From Bacteroidetes bacterium UBA2234 (GTDB taxonomy: Bacteria > Bacteroidota > Bacteroidia > NS11-12g > UBA955): a DNA stretch of 6,546 nucleotides. The first letter of the stretch is position 1; each line of letters opens with the position of its first letter. Of this stretch, positions 1 to 6,181 are shown piece by piece. Under the pieces are notes generated by a model. The model was not told where the DNA came from, made no database searches, and saw only the letters and a program-made list of their open reading frames with translations. The DNA is taken from assembly GCA_002347985.1 (NCBI GenBank), contig DDYM01000036.1, positions 73,950-80,495 of the forward strand, in the 5' to 3' direction. Both the position numbers and the translations under genes were made by a program.

Positions 1-663
1 TTGATGTTTGTTTACGGGGGACCCGGCAGCAACCAAGTGAGAAACCAATTTGGAAGTCGTAACTTCTTTTATCATCAATTTTTGGCGTCTCAAGGATATT
101 TAATTACAGTGGTAGACAATCGTGGAACTGGAAGAAAAGGGGCAATCTTTAAGAAGTCGACCTATCTCGAACTCGGACTTCTAGAAAGCACAGATCACGC
201 GTATGCCGCCAAACAAATGGCCACCCTACCCTATGTTGATGCCAGCAGAATTGGGATTTGGGGCTGGAGCTTTGGAGGGTATATGAGTAGCAGTGCCATT
301 ACCAAACACGGCGATGTCTTTAAAGCAGCCGTGGCTGTGGCACCGGTTACACATTGGAAGTTTTACGACAACATTTACACGGAAAGGTATTTGCGAAGAC
401 CCATCGACAATCCTTTGGGTTATGAGAACAACTCACCCTTAAATTTCACCGATGGAATCAAAGGCAATTATTTGTTGATTCATGGAACCGGGGACGACAA
501 TGTTCATTGGCAGAACTCGGCAGAGATGATCAATGCAATGATAAAATCGGGCGTTCAGTACGACAGTGAAGTGTATCCAAACAGAAATCACGGGATCGGA
601 GATAGAGCCGCAAGTTTTCATCTTTACAGGCGAATGACCCATTTCATTTTGGAAAAATTATAA
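1..663 (+). CDS. S9 family dipeptidyl peptidase IV-like serine peptidase, C-terminal catalytic part (5' truncated)
   Basis: This is the alpha/beta-hydrolase domain of a prolyl oligopeptidase (S9) enzyme, a family that removes dipeptides from peptide N-termini, usually after proline; in Bacteroidota such enzymes are generally exported. The frame is open from the first base, and the first codons (TTG ATG) read as the internal strand leading into the oxyanion-region motif YGGPGS (residues 5-10), so the true start and the N-terminal beta-propeller lie outside the window. Visible landmarks are DNRGTG (39-44), the nucleophile elbow GWSFGGY with Ser90, YTERYL (126-131), HGTGDDNVHW (161-170) with the likely catalytic Asp165, and NHGI with the catalytic His197. 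The full triad is present in the same order and spacing as in human DPP4. The protein ends at a normal family C-terminus (HLYRRMTHFILEKL). Assignment to the DPP IV subgroup is firm from the YTER and DDNVH motifs; its exact specificity is not known. Confidence 0.93.
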   Translation: MMFVYGGPGSNQVRNQFGSRNFFYHQFLASQGYLITVVDNRGTGRKGAIFKKSTYLELGLLESTDHAYAAKQMATLPYVDASRIGIWGWSFGGYMSSSAITKHGDVFKAAVAVAPVTHWKFYDNIYTERYLRRPIDNPLGYENNSPLNFTDGIKGNYLLIHGTGDDNVHWQNSAEMINAMIKSGVQYDSEVYPNRNHGIGDRAASFHLYRRMTHFILEKL

Positions 664-736
664 CAAACCATTTTTGATTTGCGATTTCCGCATGACATCT
701 GCAACGAACTTTGCAAACTCAAAAACGATTAACCAT

Positions 737-744
737 TAAAATTG
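737..744 (+). promoter_or_regulatory. Possible -7 box (TAAAATTG) of the bcp gene
   Basis: TAAAATTG differs at one position from the Bacteroidota -7 consensus TAnnTTTG and lies 10 bases before the bcp start codon. A TTTG at 710-713 could serve as the -33 element, 23 bases upstream, at the long end of the usual spacing. If real, the transcript would have a leader of only a few bases. The region is AT-rich, so a chance match is possible. Confidence 0.3.
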
Positions 745-754
745 TTAGTACACC

Positions 755-1204
755 ATGAATTTAACCATCGGATCTCCAGCACCCAATTTTTCAGCCAATA
801 ACCAAAATGGCGAGACATTAACTCTAAGCAGTTTCACCGGCAAAAAATTGGTATTGTATTTTTACCCAAAGGATGACACCCCGGGCTGCACGGCTGAGGC
901 TTGCAGTTTGCGCGACAATTATCAGGATTTAATCTCTCAGGGGTATGCCATCTTGGGCGTAAGTCCGGATACGGAAGCCAAACACCAGAAGTTTATTGCA
1001 AAATTCAATTTGCCCTTTGACTTACTTGCGGACATTGACAATTCGGTTGCGTTGGCTTATGGTGTATGGGTAGAAAAAAGCATGTACGGAAGAAAGTACA
1101 TGGGCATTGCCCGTACAACATTTGTGATTGATGAGCAAGGAAACCTTTCTGAAATCATCGAGAAGGTGGACACCAAAAACCACGCCTCACAAATAATAAA
1201 ATAA
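755..1204 (+). CDS. bcp: Thioredoxin-dependent thiol peroxidase (Bcp/PrxQ peroxiredoxin)
   Basis: This cytoplasmic peroxiredoxin reduces hydrogen peroxide and organic hydroperoxides, with electrons supplied by thioredoxin. The 149 residues match the usual length of about 150-155. The active-site segment is YFYPKDDTPGCTAEACSLRD. Cys45, in the conserved PxxTPGCT context, is the peroxidatic cysteine. Cys50, five residues on, is the resolving cysteine of the atypical two-Cys PrxQ type, so the protein should form an intramolecular disulfide. The ARTTFVID strand (119-126) carries the conserved Arg120 of the active site. The ATG at 755 gives the standard N-terminus (MNLTIGSPAPNF), and no upstream alternative is needed. 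There is no Shine-Dalgarno sequence. The gene stands 91 bases after the peptidase gene and 94 before gpsA, so it is probably its own transcription unit; its function is unrelated to either neighbour. Confidence 0.95.
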   Translation: MNLTIGSPAPNFSANNQNGETLTLSSFTGKKLVLYFYPKDDTPGCTAEACSLRDNYQDLISQGYAILGVSPDTEAKHQKFIAKFNLPFDLLADIDNSVALAYGVWVEKSMYGRKYMGIARTTFVIDEQGNLSEIIEKVDTKNHASQIIK

Positions 1205-1230
1205 TCCAAAGCTGGCTTTGTGGTGCTGTA

Positions 1231-1248
1231 ATCTGCGGAATTGCAGAT
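1231..1248 (+). terminator. Weak stem-loop after bcp, possible terminator
   Basis: ATCTGC and GCAGAT flank the six bases GGAATT, giving a perfect 6-bp stem that starts 27 bases after the bcp stop. The bases that follow (CCTATTGTATTTT) are T-rich but not a clean T-run. It may be a weak terminator or a chance hairpin in the bcp-gpsA gap. I see no better terminator there. Confidence 0.3.
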
Positions 1249-1298
1249 CCTATTGTATTTTCGCCGTATTAAACTTCGGATCCATCCATTAGAAAACA

Positions 1299-2297
1299 AT
1301 GCAATCAATCAATAAGAACATCGGTATCGTAGGCAGCGGAAGTTGGGCCACTGCACTAATAAAGATGATTACTGATGCTGGGCATACCGTGCATTGGTGG
1401 ATTCGAAACCCAGAAAAAGCAAATTATATTGAAACCCATCGCCACAATCCCGACTACCTCAGCAGTGTAGAAGTTCACTCTGAAAATGTGATTGTAAGTA
1501 GCGACCTTCAATTTGTCCTTGATAGTTGTGGCATAATCATATTGGCCGTACCATCGGCTTTTATACATCAAAGTTTGCACGGTGTTGTTCTCCCCAAAGA
1601 GAGCATCTATGTTTCTGCCATTAAAGGGATCGAACCCAACACCAATTTGGTTATGGCGAAGTATCTTGAAAAGAATCATGGAATTCCATCCGATCAAGTT
1701 GCAATTATCACGGGACCTTGTCACGCGGAAGAAGTTGCTGCGGAAAAACTATCCTATTTGACCGTAGCCGCAAACACAATTGCGGTGGCAGAGATTGTCA
1801 AAAGTTATCTCGAAGGAGAATTCATACGAGTATGGTGCAGTGCTGATTTAATTGGCGCGGAGTATTCAGCAGTGATGAAGAATATTTATGCCATCGGTGC
1901 CGGAATTGCCCATGGATTGGGATATGGAGATAACTTTCTAGCCCTATATACAAGTTGCGCCATCCGGGAAATGAAATTGTTTTTACAAGCCATCGAACCG
2001 GCAGAACGAGATGTAGACGAGGCAGCCTATTTGGGTGATTTACTGGTTACTTGTTACTCACAGTTCAGCAGGAATAGAACTTTTGGCAATATGCTTGGCA
2101 AAGGCTACAATGTAAAAGCCGCTCAGTTGGAAATGAATATGATTGCCGAAGGTTATTATGCTTCCAATTTGATTTACCATCAAAGTACAAAACGCGACTT
2201 ACAACTGCCTATCGCCGATTCCGTTTACCGTATTATATACGAAAACGCCAATGCCAAAAAAACGTTCAAATTGCTGAGCGATCAGAATTTGCATTGA
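1299..2297 (+). CDS. gpsA: NAD(P)-dependent glycerol-3-phosphate dehydrogenase
   Basis: GpsA reduces dihydroxyacetone phosphate to sn-glycerol 3-phosphate, the backbone precursor of membrane phospholipids, in the cytoplasm. The 332 residues are the normal family length. The N-terminal Rossmann domain opens with GIVGSGSWATAL (9-20), the dinucleotide-binding glycine motif. AVPSAF (83-88) and SAIKGIE (106-112, with conserved Lys109) follow. GPCHAEE (139-145) stands at the position of the more common GPSFAxE. The C-terminal helical domain has the catalytic lysine in EYSAVMKNIYAIG (188-200; Lys194), then GLGYGDN (206-212) and the substrate-phosphate motif SRNRTFG (257-263). The stretch after GDN reads FLALYTSCAIREM, where many bacteria have a TRG-containing sequence; I take this as lineage variation, since the catalytic residues are kept. 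The ATG at 1299 gives the expected eight residues before the glycine motif. There is no Shine-Dalgarno sequence. Confidence 0.96.
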   Translation: MQSINKNIGIVGSGSWATALIKMITDAGHTVHWWIRNPEKANYIETHRHNPDYLSSVEVHSENVIVSSDLQFVLDSCGIIILAVPSAFIHQSLHGVVLPKESIYVSAIKGIEPNTNLVMAKYLEKNHGIPSDQVAIITGPCHAEEVAAEKLSYLTVAANTIAVAEIVKSYLEGEFIRVWCSADLIGAEYSAVMKNIYAIGAGIAHGLGYGDNFLALYTSCAIREMKLFLQAIEPAERDVDEAAYLGDLLVTCYSQFSRNRTFGNMLGKGYNVKAAQLEMNMIAEGYYASNLIYHQSTKRDLQLPIADSVYRIIYENANAKKTFKLLSDQNLH

Positions 2298-2385
2298 TAT
2301 TTTATTGCGCTCCGTTTCGTCGATAACGAGGAAATCCCTTGATTACGATTGCCCAATAAATTTCAAAATCAAAACAAAAGCAGGA

Positions 2386-2393
2386 TAACTTTG
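2386..2393 (+). promoter_or_regulatory. Promoter -7 box (TAACTTTG) for the adenosyltransferase gene
   Basis: TAACTTTG matches the Bacteroidota -7 consensus TAnnTTTG exactly and ends 17 bases before the start codon at 2411. No perfect TTG -33 element is present; TTTC at 2361-2364, 21 bases upstream, is the nearest match. The predicted leader is roughly a dozen bases and contains no Shine-Dalgarno sequence. The same 17-base spacing to the ATG occurs at the yceI promoter. Confidence 0.6.
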
Positions 2394-2410
2394 TACCTTT
2401 ATCTAACATC

Positions 2411-2962
2411 ATGGGATTTAAAATTTATACCAAAGCCGGGGATGACGGCAAAACCGGACTAATCGGGGGAGAACGCGTTTCAAAACACCACATTCGCGTT
2501 GAGAGTTACGGAACAGTTGACGAATTAAATAGCCATATTGGTATGATCCGATGTCATGTAAAAGGCGAAAAAGAGGAGATTTTGCTGGCCGAGGTTCAAA
2601 ACGATTTATTTACCATAGGATCATTTTTGGCCTCTGCGGCGGGATCAAACATTTCATTGCCCGCACTGGGTGAAGAAAAAATCGGTCGTTTAGAATCTGA
2701 AATCGATCGTTTGACCAGTGTTTTGCCCGAGTTAAAGAACTTCATTCTACCCGGTGGTTCAATCCAAGGAGCCCAAGCCCATGTAGCCAGATGTGTTTGC
2801 AGAAGAGCCGAGCGTTTGGTGGTGCACTTGCGCGACATTGAAGATGTGCCAGCCTTTGTGGTAAAATACTTAAATCGATTGAGCGATTATTTATTCACTT
2901 TAGCACGCTTCCTCGATCACCAAAATGGTGGAATCGAAATTATCTGGAAAGCGGAAAAATAG
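2411..2962 (+). CDS. pduO: Cob(I)yrinic acid a,c-diamide / cob(I)alamin adenosyltransferase, PduO type
   Basis: This enzyme moves the 5'-deoxyadenosyl group of ATP onto reduced cobalamin, making adenosylcobalamin, the cofactor of methylmalonyl-CoA mutase and class II ribonucleotide reductase. It belongs to the PduO-type (human MMAB-like) family of trimeric helical-bundle proteins, not the CobA type. The N-terminal ATP-binding motif is KIYTKAGDDGKTGL (4-17). YGTVDELNSHIG (33-44), FILPGG (111-116), RCVCRRAERLVV (127-138) and YLNRLSDYLFTLAR (153-166) follow in family order. RCVCRRAER carries the arginines and glutamate that line the ATP site. At 183 residues it is a complete single-domain protein with no fused GlcG-like domain. 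No other cobalamin gene is in the window, so it may act in scavenging or recycling rather than in a biosynthesis cluster. The ATG at 2411 puts the ATP motif at the usual distance. Confidence 0.94.
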   Translation: MGFKIYTKAGDDGKTGLIGGERVSKHHIRVESYGTVDELNSHIGMIRCHVKGEKEEILLAEVQNDLFTIGSFLASAAGSNISLPALGEEKIGRLESEIDRLTSVLPELKNFILPGGSIQGAQAHVARCVCRRAERLVVHLRDIEDVPAFVVKYLNRLSDYLFTLARFLDHQNGGIEIIWKAEK

Positions 2963-3013
2963 ATTTTTCACAAAATTCAACAGCAATTGATTTAAAATCC
3001 CATTTTTCAACAC

Positions 3014-3021
3014 TACATTTG
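3014..3021 (+). promoter_or_regulatory. Promoter -7 box (TACATTTG) for yceI
   Basis: TACATTTG is an exact match to TAnnTTTG, ending 17 bases before the yceI start. TTG at 2987-2989 lies 24 bases upstream, just beyond the usual spacing for a -33 element. The box overlaps the inverted repeat at 3017-3032. Confidence 0.6.
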
Positions 3022-3032
3022 TTCAAACAAAT
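3017..3032. repeat. Inverted repeat ATTTGTT-CA-AACAAAT over the yceI promoter
   Basis: Two 7-base arms, perfectly complementary, are separated by CA. The left arm covers the end of the -7 box, and the right arm should cover the transcription start. The position suits an operator for a dimeric repressor, but an AT-rich 7-base arm can arise by chance, and no matching site was noticed elsewhere in the window. Confidence 0.4.
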
Positions 3033-3038
3033 ATCATC

Positions 3039-3719
3039 ATGAGAAAAAATACTATTTTATTCGGAATGGCTGCCATCGCATTAACATTGGGTTCTTGCGG
3101 CAGCAATGCATCAGAAGCCTCTGGTGCTGATTCAGTAGCAACTGCAGATTCAACTGCTACCACTTACACGGTTGATGCAGCATCAAGCAGCATCGGTTGG
3201 TTGGGAACACACGCTGTTGGAACAGGTGATCACCACGGTACCATCGGTATCAAAGAAGGTAGTTTGAGCCTAACCAATGGCGAAATCACTGCGGGTTCAT
3301 TTGTAATCGACATGGCATCTATCAAATGCACAGACTCTTTGCCTGCTGAATATTTGACAAAATTACACGGTCATTTGGCAGCTGAAGATTTCTTCAACAC
3401 GGCTAAATTTGCTACTGCAAAATTTGAAATCACTCATTGTGAAGTTGCTGCCAATGAAACTGCAAGTGGCGACAACACACATTTGATCAGTGGTAACCTT
3501 ACCATCAAAGACTCTACTAAGAACATAACTTTCCCAGCAAAAGTAACTGTGGGTGAGACTGTGACGGCAACAGGTCAAGTTGTAATCAATCGTTTGGATT
3601 GGGGAATCAACTACGACAAAGAAAATATGACTTTGGCTGAAGCGGCTCAAAAGAAATTGAAGAATGGTGTTGTAAGCAAAGACATCACTTTGACTTTCAA
3701 TTTGACTGCAAAAAAATAA
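3039..3719 (+). CDS. YceI-family lipoprotein (lipid-binding-like)
   Basis: The N-terminus is a lipoprotein signal peptide: MRKN, a hydrophobic core (ILFGMAAIALTL), and the lipobox LGSC with Cys20 as the lipidated residue, so the protein should be membrane-anchored outside the cytoplasm. A low-complexity linker rich in Ser, Ala, Asp and Thr (21-43) follows. Residues 43-226 form the YceI domain, a lipocalin-like barrel known to bind polyisoprenoid-type lipids. Family landmarks are SSIGWLGTHAVG (50-61), GSLSLTNGEITAGSFVIDM (74-92), GHLAAEDFF (111-119), TAKFEIT (126-132) and the C-terminal RLDWGINYDK (185-194). The length of 226 is normal for a Bacteroidota YceI with anchor and linker. The residues after the cysteine (GSNASEAS) are not the strongly acidic SDDD-type signal reported for surface lipoproteins in this phylum, so I cannot say which leaflet it faces. 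The ligand and physiological role are unknown. Confidence 0.9.
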   Translation: MRKNTILFGMAAIALTLGSCGSNASEASGADSVATADSTATTYTVDAASSSIGWLGTHAVGTGDHHGTIGIKEGSLSLTNGEITAGSFVIDMASIKCTDSLPAEYLTKLHGHLAAEDFFNTAKFATAKFEITHCEVAANETASGDNTHLISGNLTIKDSTKNITFPAKVTVGETVTATGQVVINRLDWGINYDKENMTLAEAAQKKLKNGVVSKDITLTFNLTAKK

Positions 3720-3734
3720 TTTCAGTTTTTACAT

Positions 3735-3746
3735 CGGGGAAACCCG
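3735..3746 (+). other. Small hairpin CGGG-GAAA-CCCG with a GNRA-type loop
   Basis: A 4-bp G/C stem closes a GAAA tetraloop, a stable RNA fold, 16 bases after the yceI stop and directly abutting the 46-base palindrome (sharing base 3746). It may help protect or pause the 3' end of the yceI transcript; this is inference. Confidence 0.35.
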
Positions 3747-3791
3747 TAAAAAAGGAAAGGGAGCGCAATTGCGCTCCCTTTCCTTTTTTAC
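3746..3791. terminator. Bidirectional intrinsic terminator, 46-base perfect palindrome
   Basis: The two 23-base halves are exact reverse complements around AATT. The core stem is GGAAAGGGAGCGC pairing with GCGCTCCCTTTCC, flanked by six A on the left and six T on the right. RNA from either strand folds into a G/C-rich stem followed by a U-run, so it fits as a terminator for both yceI (26 bases after its stop) and the convergent paaN gene (38 bases after its stop). Confidence 0.93.
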
Positions 3792-3793
3792 TC

Positions 3794-3821
3794 TAGCCCA
3801 AGATCGACAACACAAGGGCTA
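3794..3821 (-). other. Possible stem-loop after paaN (TAGCCC...GGGCTA)
   Basis: TAGCCC at 3794-3799 and GGGCTA at 3816-3821 can pair as a 6-bp stem with a 16-base loop in the paaN 3' untranslated region, between its stop and the main terminator. There is no U-run, so it is not a terminator by itself. The long loop makes a chance repeat plausible. Confidence 0.25.
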
Positions 3822-3829
3822 ACAATTAT

Positions 3830-5482
3830 TTAAGCCATTTTACGATTCCCTACCCAAACAAATCGGCGGTTCACATACTGCGAATCTGTAAAAGAAGCAT
3901 TACCACTTGGATTGCCACCCGTTACGTGAAAATCACTAAATGCCGCATGCTGATTCACAAAGGCAGCGCCGGAGAAATTGAAACTCACTGGGGTAAATAC
4001 TGCATTCATTTCATCCTCTACAACTTCCATAAATTCACTGTCCGTGCTGTAACAAGAACAGGTAATTGCACCCAATTCAGCAGCACACGTGGCTGTCAAT
4101 GTCAAACTATGACGAGCACTCTCCGTCTTCACCACAAATACAATCGGTCCAAAGCACTCATGCTTCCAAGATTTTTCATCCGATGCATCCACAGCAATGA
4201 CTGTAGGTGATGCCGTCCTAGCATCAGGAAACTCAGGATTTACAATGTTCATCGATGCCAATGCCACGGCACTTCCAGCAGCTGACTCAACAGACTTCAC
4301 TCTAGAAGATGTCATATCATTTTGAATGGCACCCAATGTCCCTGCGCCCATTTTTGGATTTTCCGCCAACCCTTTTACCGCATTGGCAATCCCCGCTACA
4401 ACATCGTCGTAACTCAAATGACCCTCCGCAGTTTTCACTCCATCTGCAGATACAAAAATGTTCTGAGGCGCAGTACACATCTGACCGCTATATAAACTTG
4501 CCGCAAATGCCAAATTACCAAAAACCGAATTGGCATCAGCCACACTATCCAAGATAACCGAGTTTACACCCGCTTTCTCCGTAAACACTGTTTTACCGTC
4601 CAATGACTCGATGTAATCCCCGAAAGCGGAACCACCCGTATAATCGATCAATTTCACCGCTGAATCTTCCGCCAATTCCTTGGTAATCGGATGATCCAAA
4701 GTATCCACACCCAACTGAACTACAGAAGCCGGCAAACCCGCAGCAACCATGGCCTTTTGCATTTCCGCAACAACAATGGCAATGGGCAATACACTTTTTG
4801 GATGGGGCTTTACGATACTCGCATTGCCTGTCATCAAACTTCCAAATAACCCCGGAACAGTATTCCAAGTGGGAAAAGTAGAACAACCAATCACCAATGC
4901 AACACCCTTTGGAATGGCCTTGTAATTCTTTTGTAAGGTCAAGTCGAACTTGCCCATATTCTTTACCCATGTCACATCGCTAGGAAAACGATTCAATTCG
5001 TGATATGCCATCGACAAAACTTCCAGTGCTCTGTCGTTCGCATGAGGTCCACTCGCCTGAAAACTCATCATAAAACTCTGGCCAGTAGTGTGCATCGTTG
5101 CGTAAGCAATTTCAAAAAACCGCAAAGCCACACGATCCAAAGCATCCAATAGGATTGCCGCACGAACATCAGCAGCGGTCTTAGACCAAACTTTCTGGGC
5201 CGACTTGGCATTGGCAATCAACACCGCAGGAGAAAACTTGGGATATTGAACACCCAATCCTGTCATCATGTAAGGACTCACCTCATCACCCACCCAACCC
5301 TCGCTGCCCTCTTGAAACAACTCAGTAAAGTTCTGGGTCAACAGGGATTGAAAAGCCGACAATCCTTTCGACATTCCCTCTTCGTCGTATGCGCGGGGCG
5401 ATTCTGGCCATGCCGCGAAATAAGTTCTACTCTGTTGAGCCGCGTAGGCTGCTTCTAATCTTTCTTTCAATGAAGTATTCAT
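3830..5482 (-). CDS. paaN: PaaN-type aldehyde dehydrogenase family protein, without hydratase domain
   Basis: This is a 550-residue aldehyde dehydrogenase-superfamily protein resembling the PaaN family proposed for phenylacetate ring cleavage. After an N-terminal extension of roughly 90 residues, the NAD(P)-dependent fold shows CSTFPTWN (200-207, Asn207 as in the PWN motif), GNASIVKPHP (219-228, Lys225), YTGGSAFG (281-288), the general-base Glu302 in FTEKAGVNSVI, the nucleophile Cys336 in YSGQMCTAPQ, and ECFGPIVFVV (442-451) at the cofactor-ribose site. The catalytic set is complete, so it should be active. It ends near residue 550 and lacks the C-terminal MaoC-like hydratase half of the ~680-residue E. 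coli PaaZ. No paaA-K gene is nearby, so the phenylacetate role rests on family resemblance alone; another aldehyde or acyl-CoA semialdehyde substrate is possible. It is the last gene of a three-gene operon, starting 3 bases after the pore-like gene. Confidence 0.85.
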   Translation of the reverse strand: MNTSLKERLEAAYAAQQSRTYFAAWPESPRAYDEEGMSKGLSAFQSLLTQNFTELFQEGSEGWVGDEVSPYMMTGLGVQYPKFSPAVLIANAKSAQKVWSKTAADVRAAILLDALDRVALRFFEIAYATMHTTGQSFMMSFQASGPHANDRALEVLSMAYHELNRFPSDVTWVKNMGKFDLTLQKNYKAIPKGVALVIGCSTFPTWNTVPGLFGSLMTGNASIVKPHPKSVLPIAIVVAEMQKAMVAAGLPASVVQLGVDTLDHPITKELAEDSAVKLIDYTGGSAFGDYIESLDGKTVFTEKAGVNSVILDSVADANSVFGNLAFAASLYSGQMCTAPQNIFVSADGVKTAEGHLSYDDVVAGIANAVKGLAENPKMGAGTLGAIQNDMTSSRVKSVESAAGSAVALASMNIVNPEFPDARTASPTVIAVDASDEKSWKHECFGPIVFVVKTESARHSLTLTATCAAELGAITCSCYSTDSEFMEVVEDEMNAVFTPVSFNFSGAAFVNQHAAFSDFHVTGGNPSGNASFTDSQYVNRRFVWVGNRKMA

Positions 5483-5485
5483 AAA

Positions 5486-5836
5486 TTATTCTATATCAAT
5501 ATGTAAACGATGAAACAAACGATGCACCAGCGGTGCAAACATCACCCCAACCGACGTCAAAAAGGCAACACCGCTGTAAATGGAGTAACAAGTAGCAAAA
5601 ATCTTAGCATCGTCCGACGTCAGCACCGCCACCGGGCCCATACCCGTTAAAATCATAGAGGCGTTGTAAAATGCATCAACCCAACCCAAATGGGCAAAGT
5701 GACGATAGCCAACAGCACCCACCCACAAAGACAGGACGATAAAAGACAGTCCAAAAAGCACAAACCAAATCATTCGCCGAGTAAACTCATGCAAAGGAGC
5801 CAATTCTTGTTTCCGCTTTTCGAATCGTATTGCCAT
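5486..5836 (-). CDS. Small two-helix membrane protein resembling a potassium-channel pore module
   Basis: I do not recognise a named gene. The 116 residues show a basic cytoplasmic-looking N-terminus (MAIRFEKRKQ), a first membrane segment at about 22-44, a re-entrant-like segment (WVDAFYNASMILTGMGPV, 52-69), a second membrane segment at about 79-104, and a His/Arg-rich tail (HRLFHRLH, 105-112). This is the layout of a two-helix ion-channel pore (Ion_trans_2 type). LTGMGP (63-68) aligns with the filter TVGYGD: both glycines are kept, while Tyr is replaced by Met and Asp by Pro. Whether it conducts ions is unknown; such proteins are usually left as hypothetical. I chose ATG at 5836, 6 bases after the upstream stop. 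A TTG at 5842, directly after that stop, would add two residues and is less likely. The gene sits between the DUF3467 and PaaN genes and is surely co-transcribed with them. Confidence 0.75.
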   Translation of the reverse strand: MAIRFEKRKQELAPLHEFTRRMIWFVLFGLSFIVLSLWVGAVGYRHFAHLGWVDAFYNASMILTGMGPVAVLTSDDAKIFATCYSIYSGVAFLTSVGVMFAPLVHRLFHRLHIDIE

Positions 5837-5842
5837 TTTCAA

Positions 5843-6172
5843 TTAGGCTTGACCTGTGGGTCCACCAAAGCCAAATGGGACCGCATGGGGTGGCAATCCA
5901 TTGCCTTCTTCCAATGCAATTTCACCAAAATGATCTTCGTATTTACCCAAATTATCACCCAAAGCCATAATCAATCGCTTGGCATGCTGGGGCGCTAAAA
6001 TGATTCTGCTCTTTACCTTACCCTTAGGAATTCCGGGCATCATCCGCACGAAATCGACAATAAATTCTGTCTGAGAATGAGTAATGATGGCAAAATTGCT
6101 ATAAATCCCTTCGGCAATCTCTTCCGTTAATTCGATATCCAAGCCGGGTTGTTGATCTTGATTTTCTTCCAT
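5843..6172 (-). CDS. DUF3467 family protein
   Basis: This is a 109-residue soluble protein of the DUF3467 family, common in Bacteroidota and without an established function. The acidic start (MEENQDQQPGLDIEL) leads into the family core at about 14-87: ELTEEIAEGIYSNFAIITHS, EFIVDFVRMMPGIPKGKVKS, RIILAPQHAKRLIMALGDNL and FGEI. The last 20 residues are rich in Gly and Pro and probably disordered. There is no signal peptide or membrane segment. In many flavobacteria, as I recall, a DUF3467 gene lies next to rpoC; that context is not seen here. I chose the ATG at 6172. The alternative TTG at 6184 lies inside the -7 promoter box and would add four unconserved residues (its second to fourth are WIP), so it is unlikely. 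It is the first gene of the operon continuing to the pore-like and PaaN genes. Confidence 0.88.
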   Translation of the reverse strand: MEENQDQQPGLDIELTEEIAEGIYSNFAIITHSQTEFIVDFVRMMPGIPKGKVKSRIILAPQHAKRLIMALGDNLGKYEDHFGEIALEEGNGLPPHAVPFGFGGPTGQA

Positions 6173-6181
6173 AGGTATCCA

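Noticed and set aside
1..6. ATG at 4-6 as the start of the peptidase gene
   Set aside because: The sequence begins inside the conserved hydrolase domain, just before YGGPGS; a complete S9 enzyme needs several hundred residues upstream.
1256..1263. TATTTTCG as a -7 box for gpsA
   Set aside because: One mismatch in the core TTTG and no TTG at the right distance; too weak to list as a promoter.
2298..2345. Possible terminator after gpsA (CGTT...AACG near 2317-2332)
   Set aside because: The stem is only 4 bp and no T-run follows.
4593..4970. 125-codon minus-strand frame inside the paaN gene
   Set aside because: It overlaps the intact dehydrogenase in another frame and its Cys/Gly-rich composition is typical of an out-of-frame shadow.
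5837..5842. TTG at 5842 as start of the pore-like gene
   Set aside because: It directly abuts the upstream stop and adds only Met-Lys; the ATG six bases later is a stronger start.
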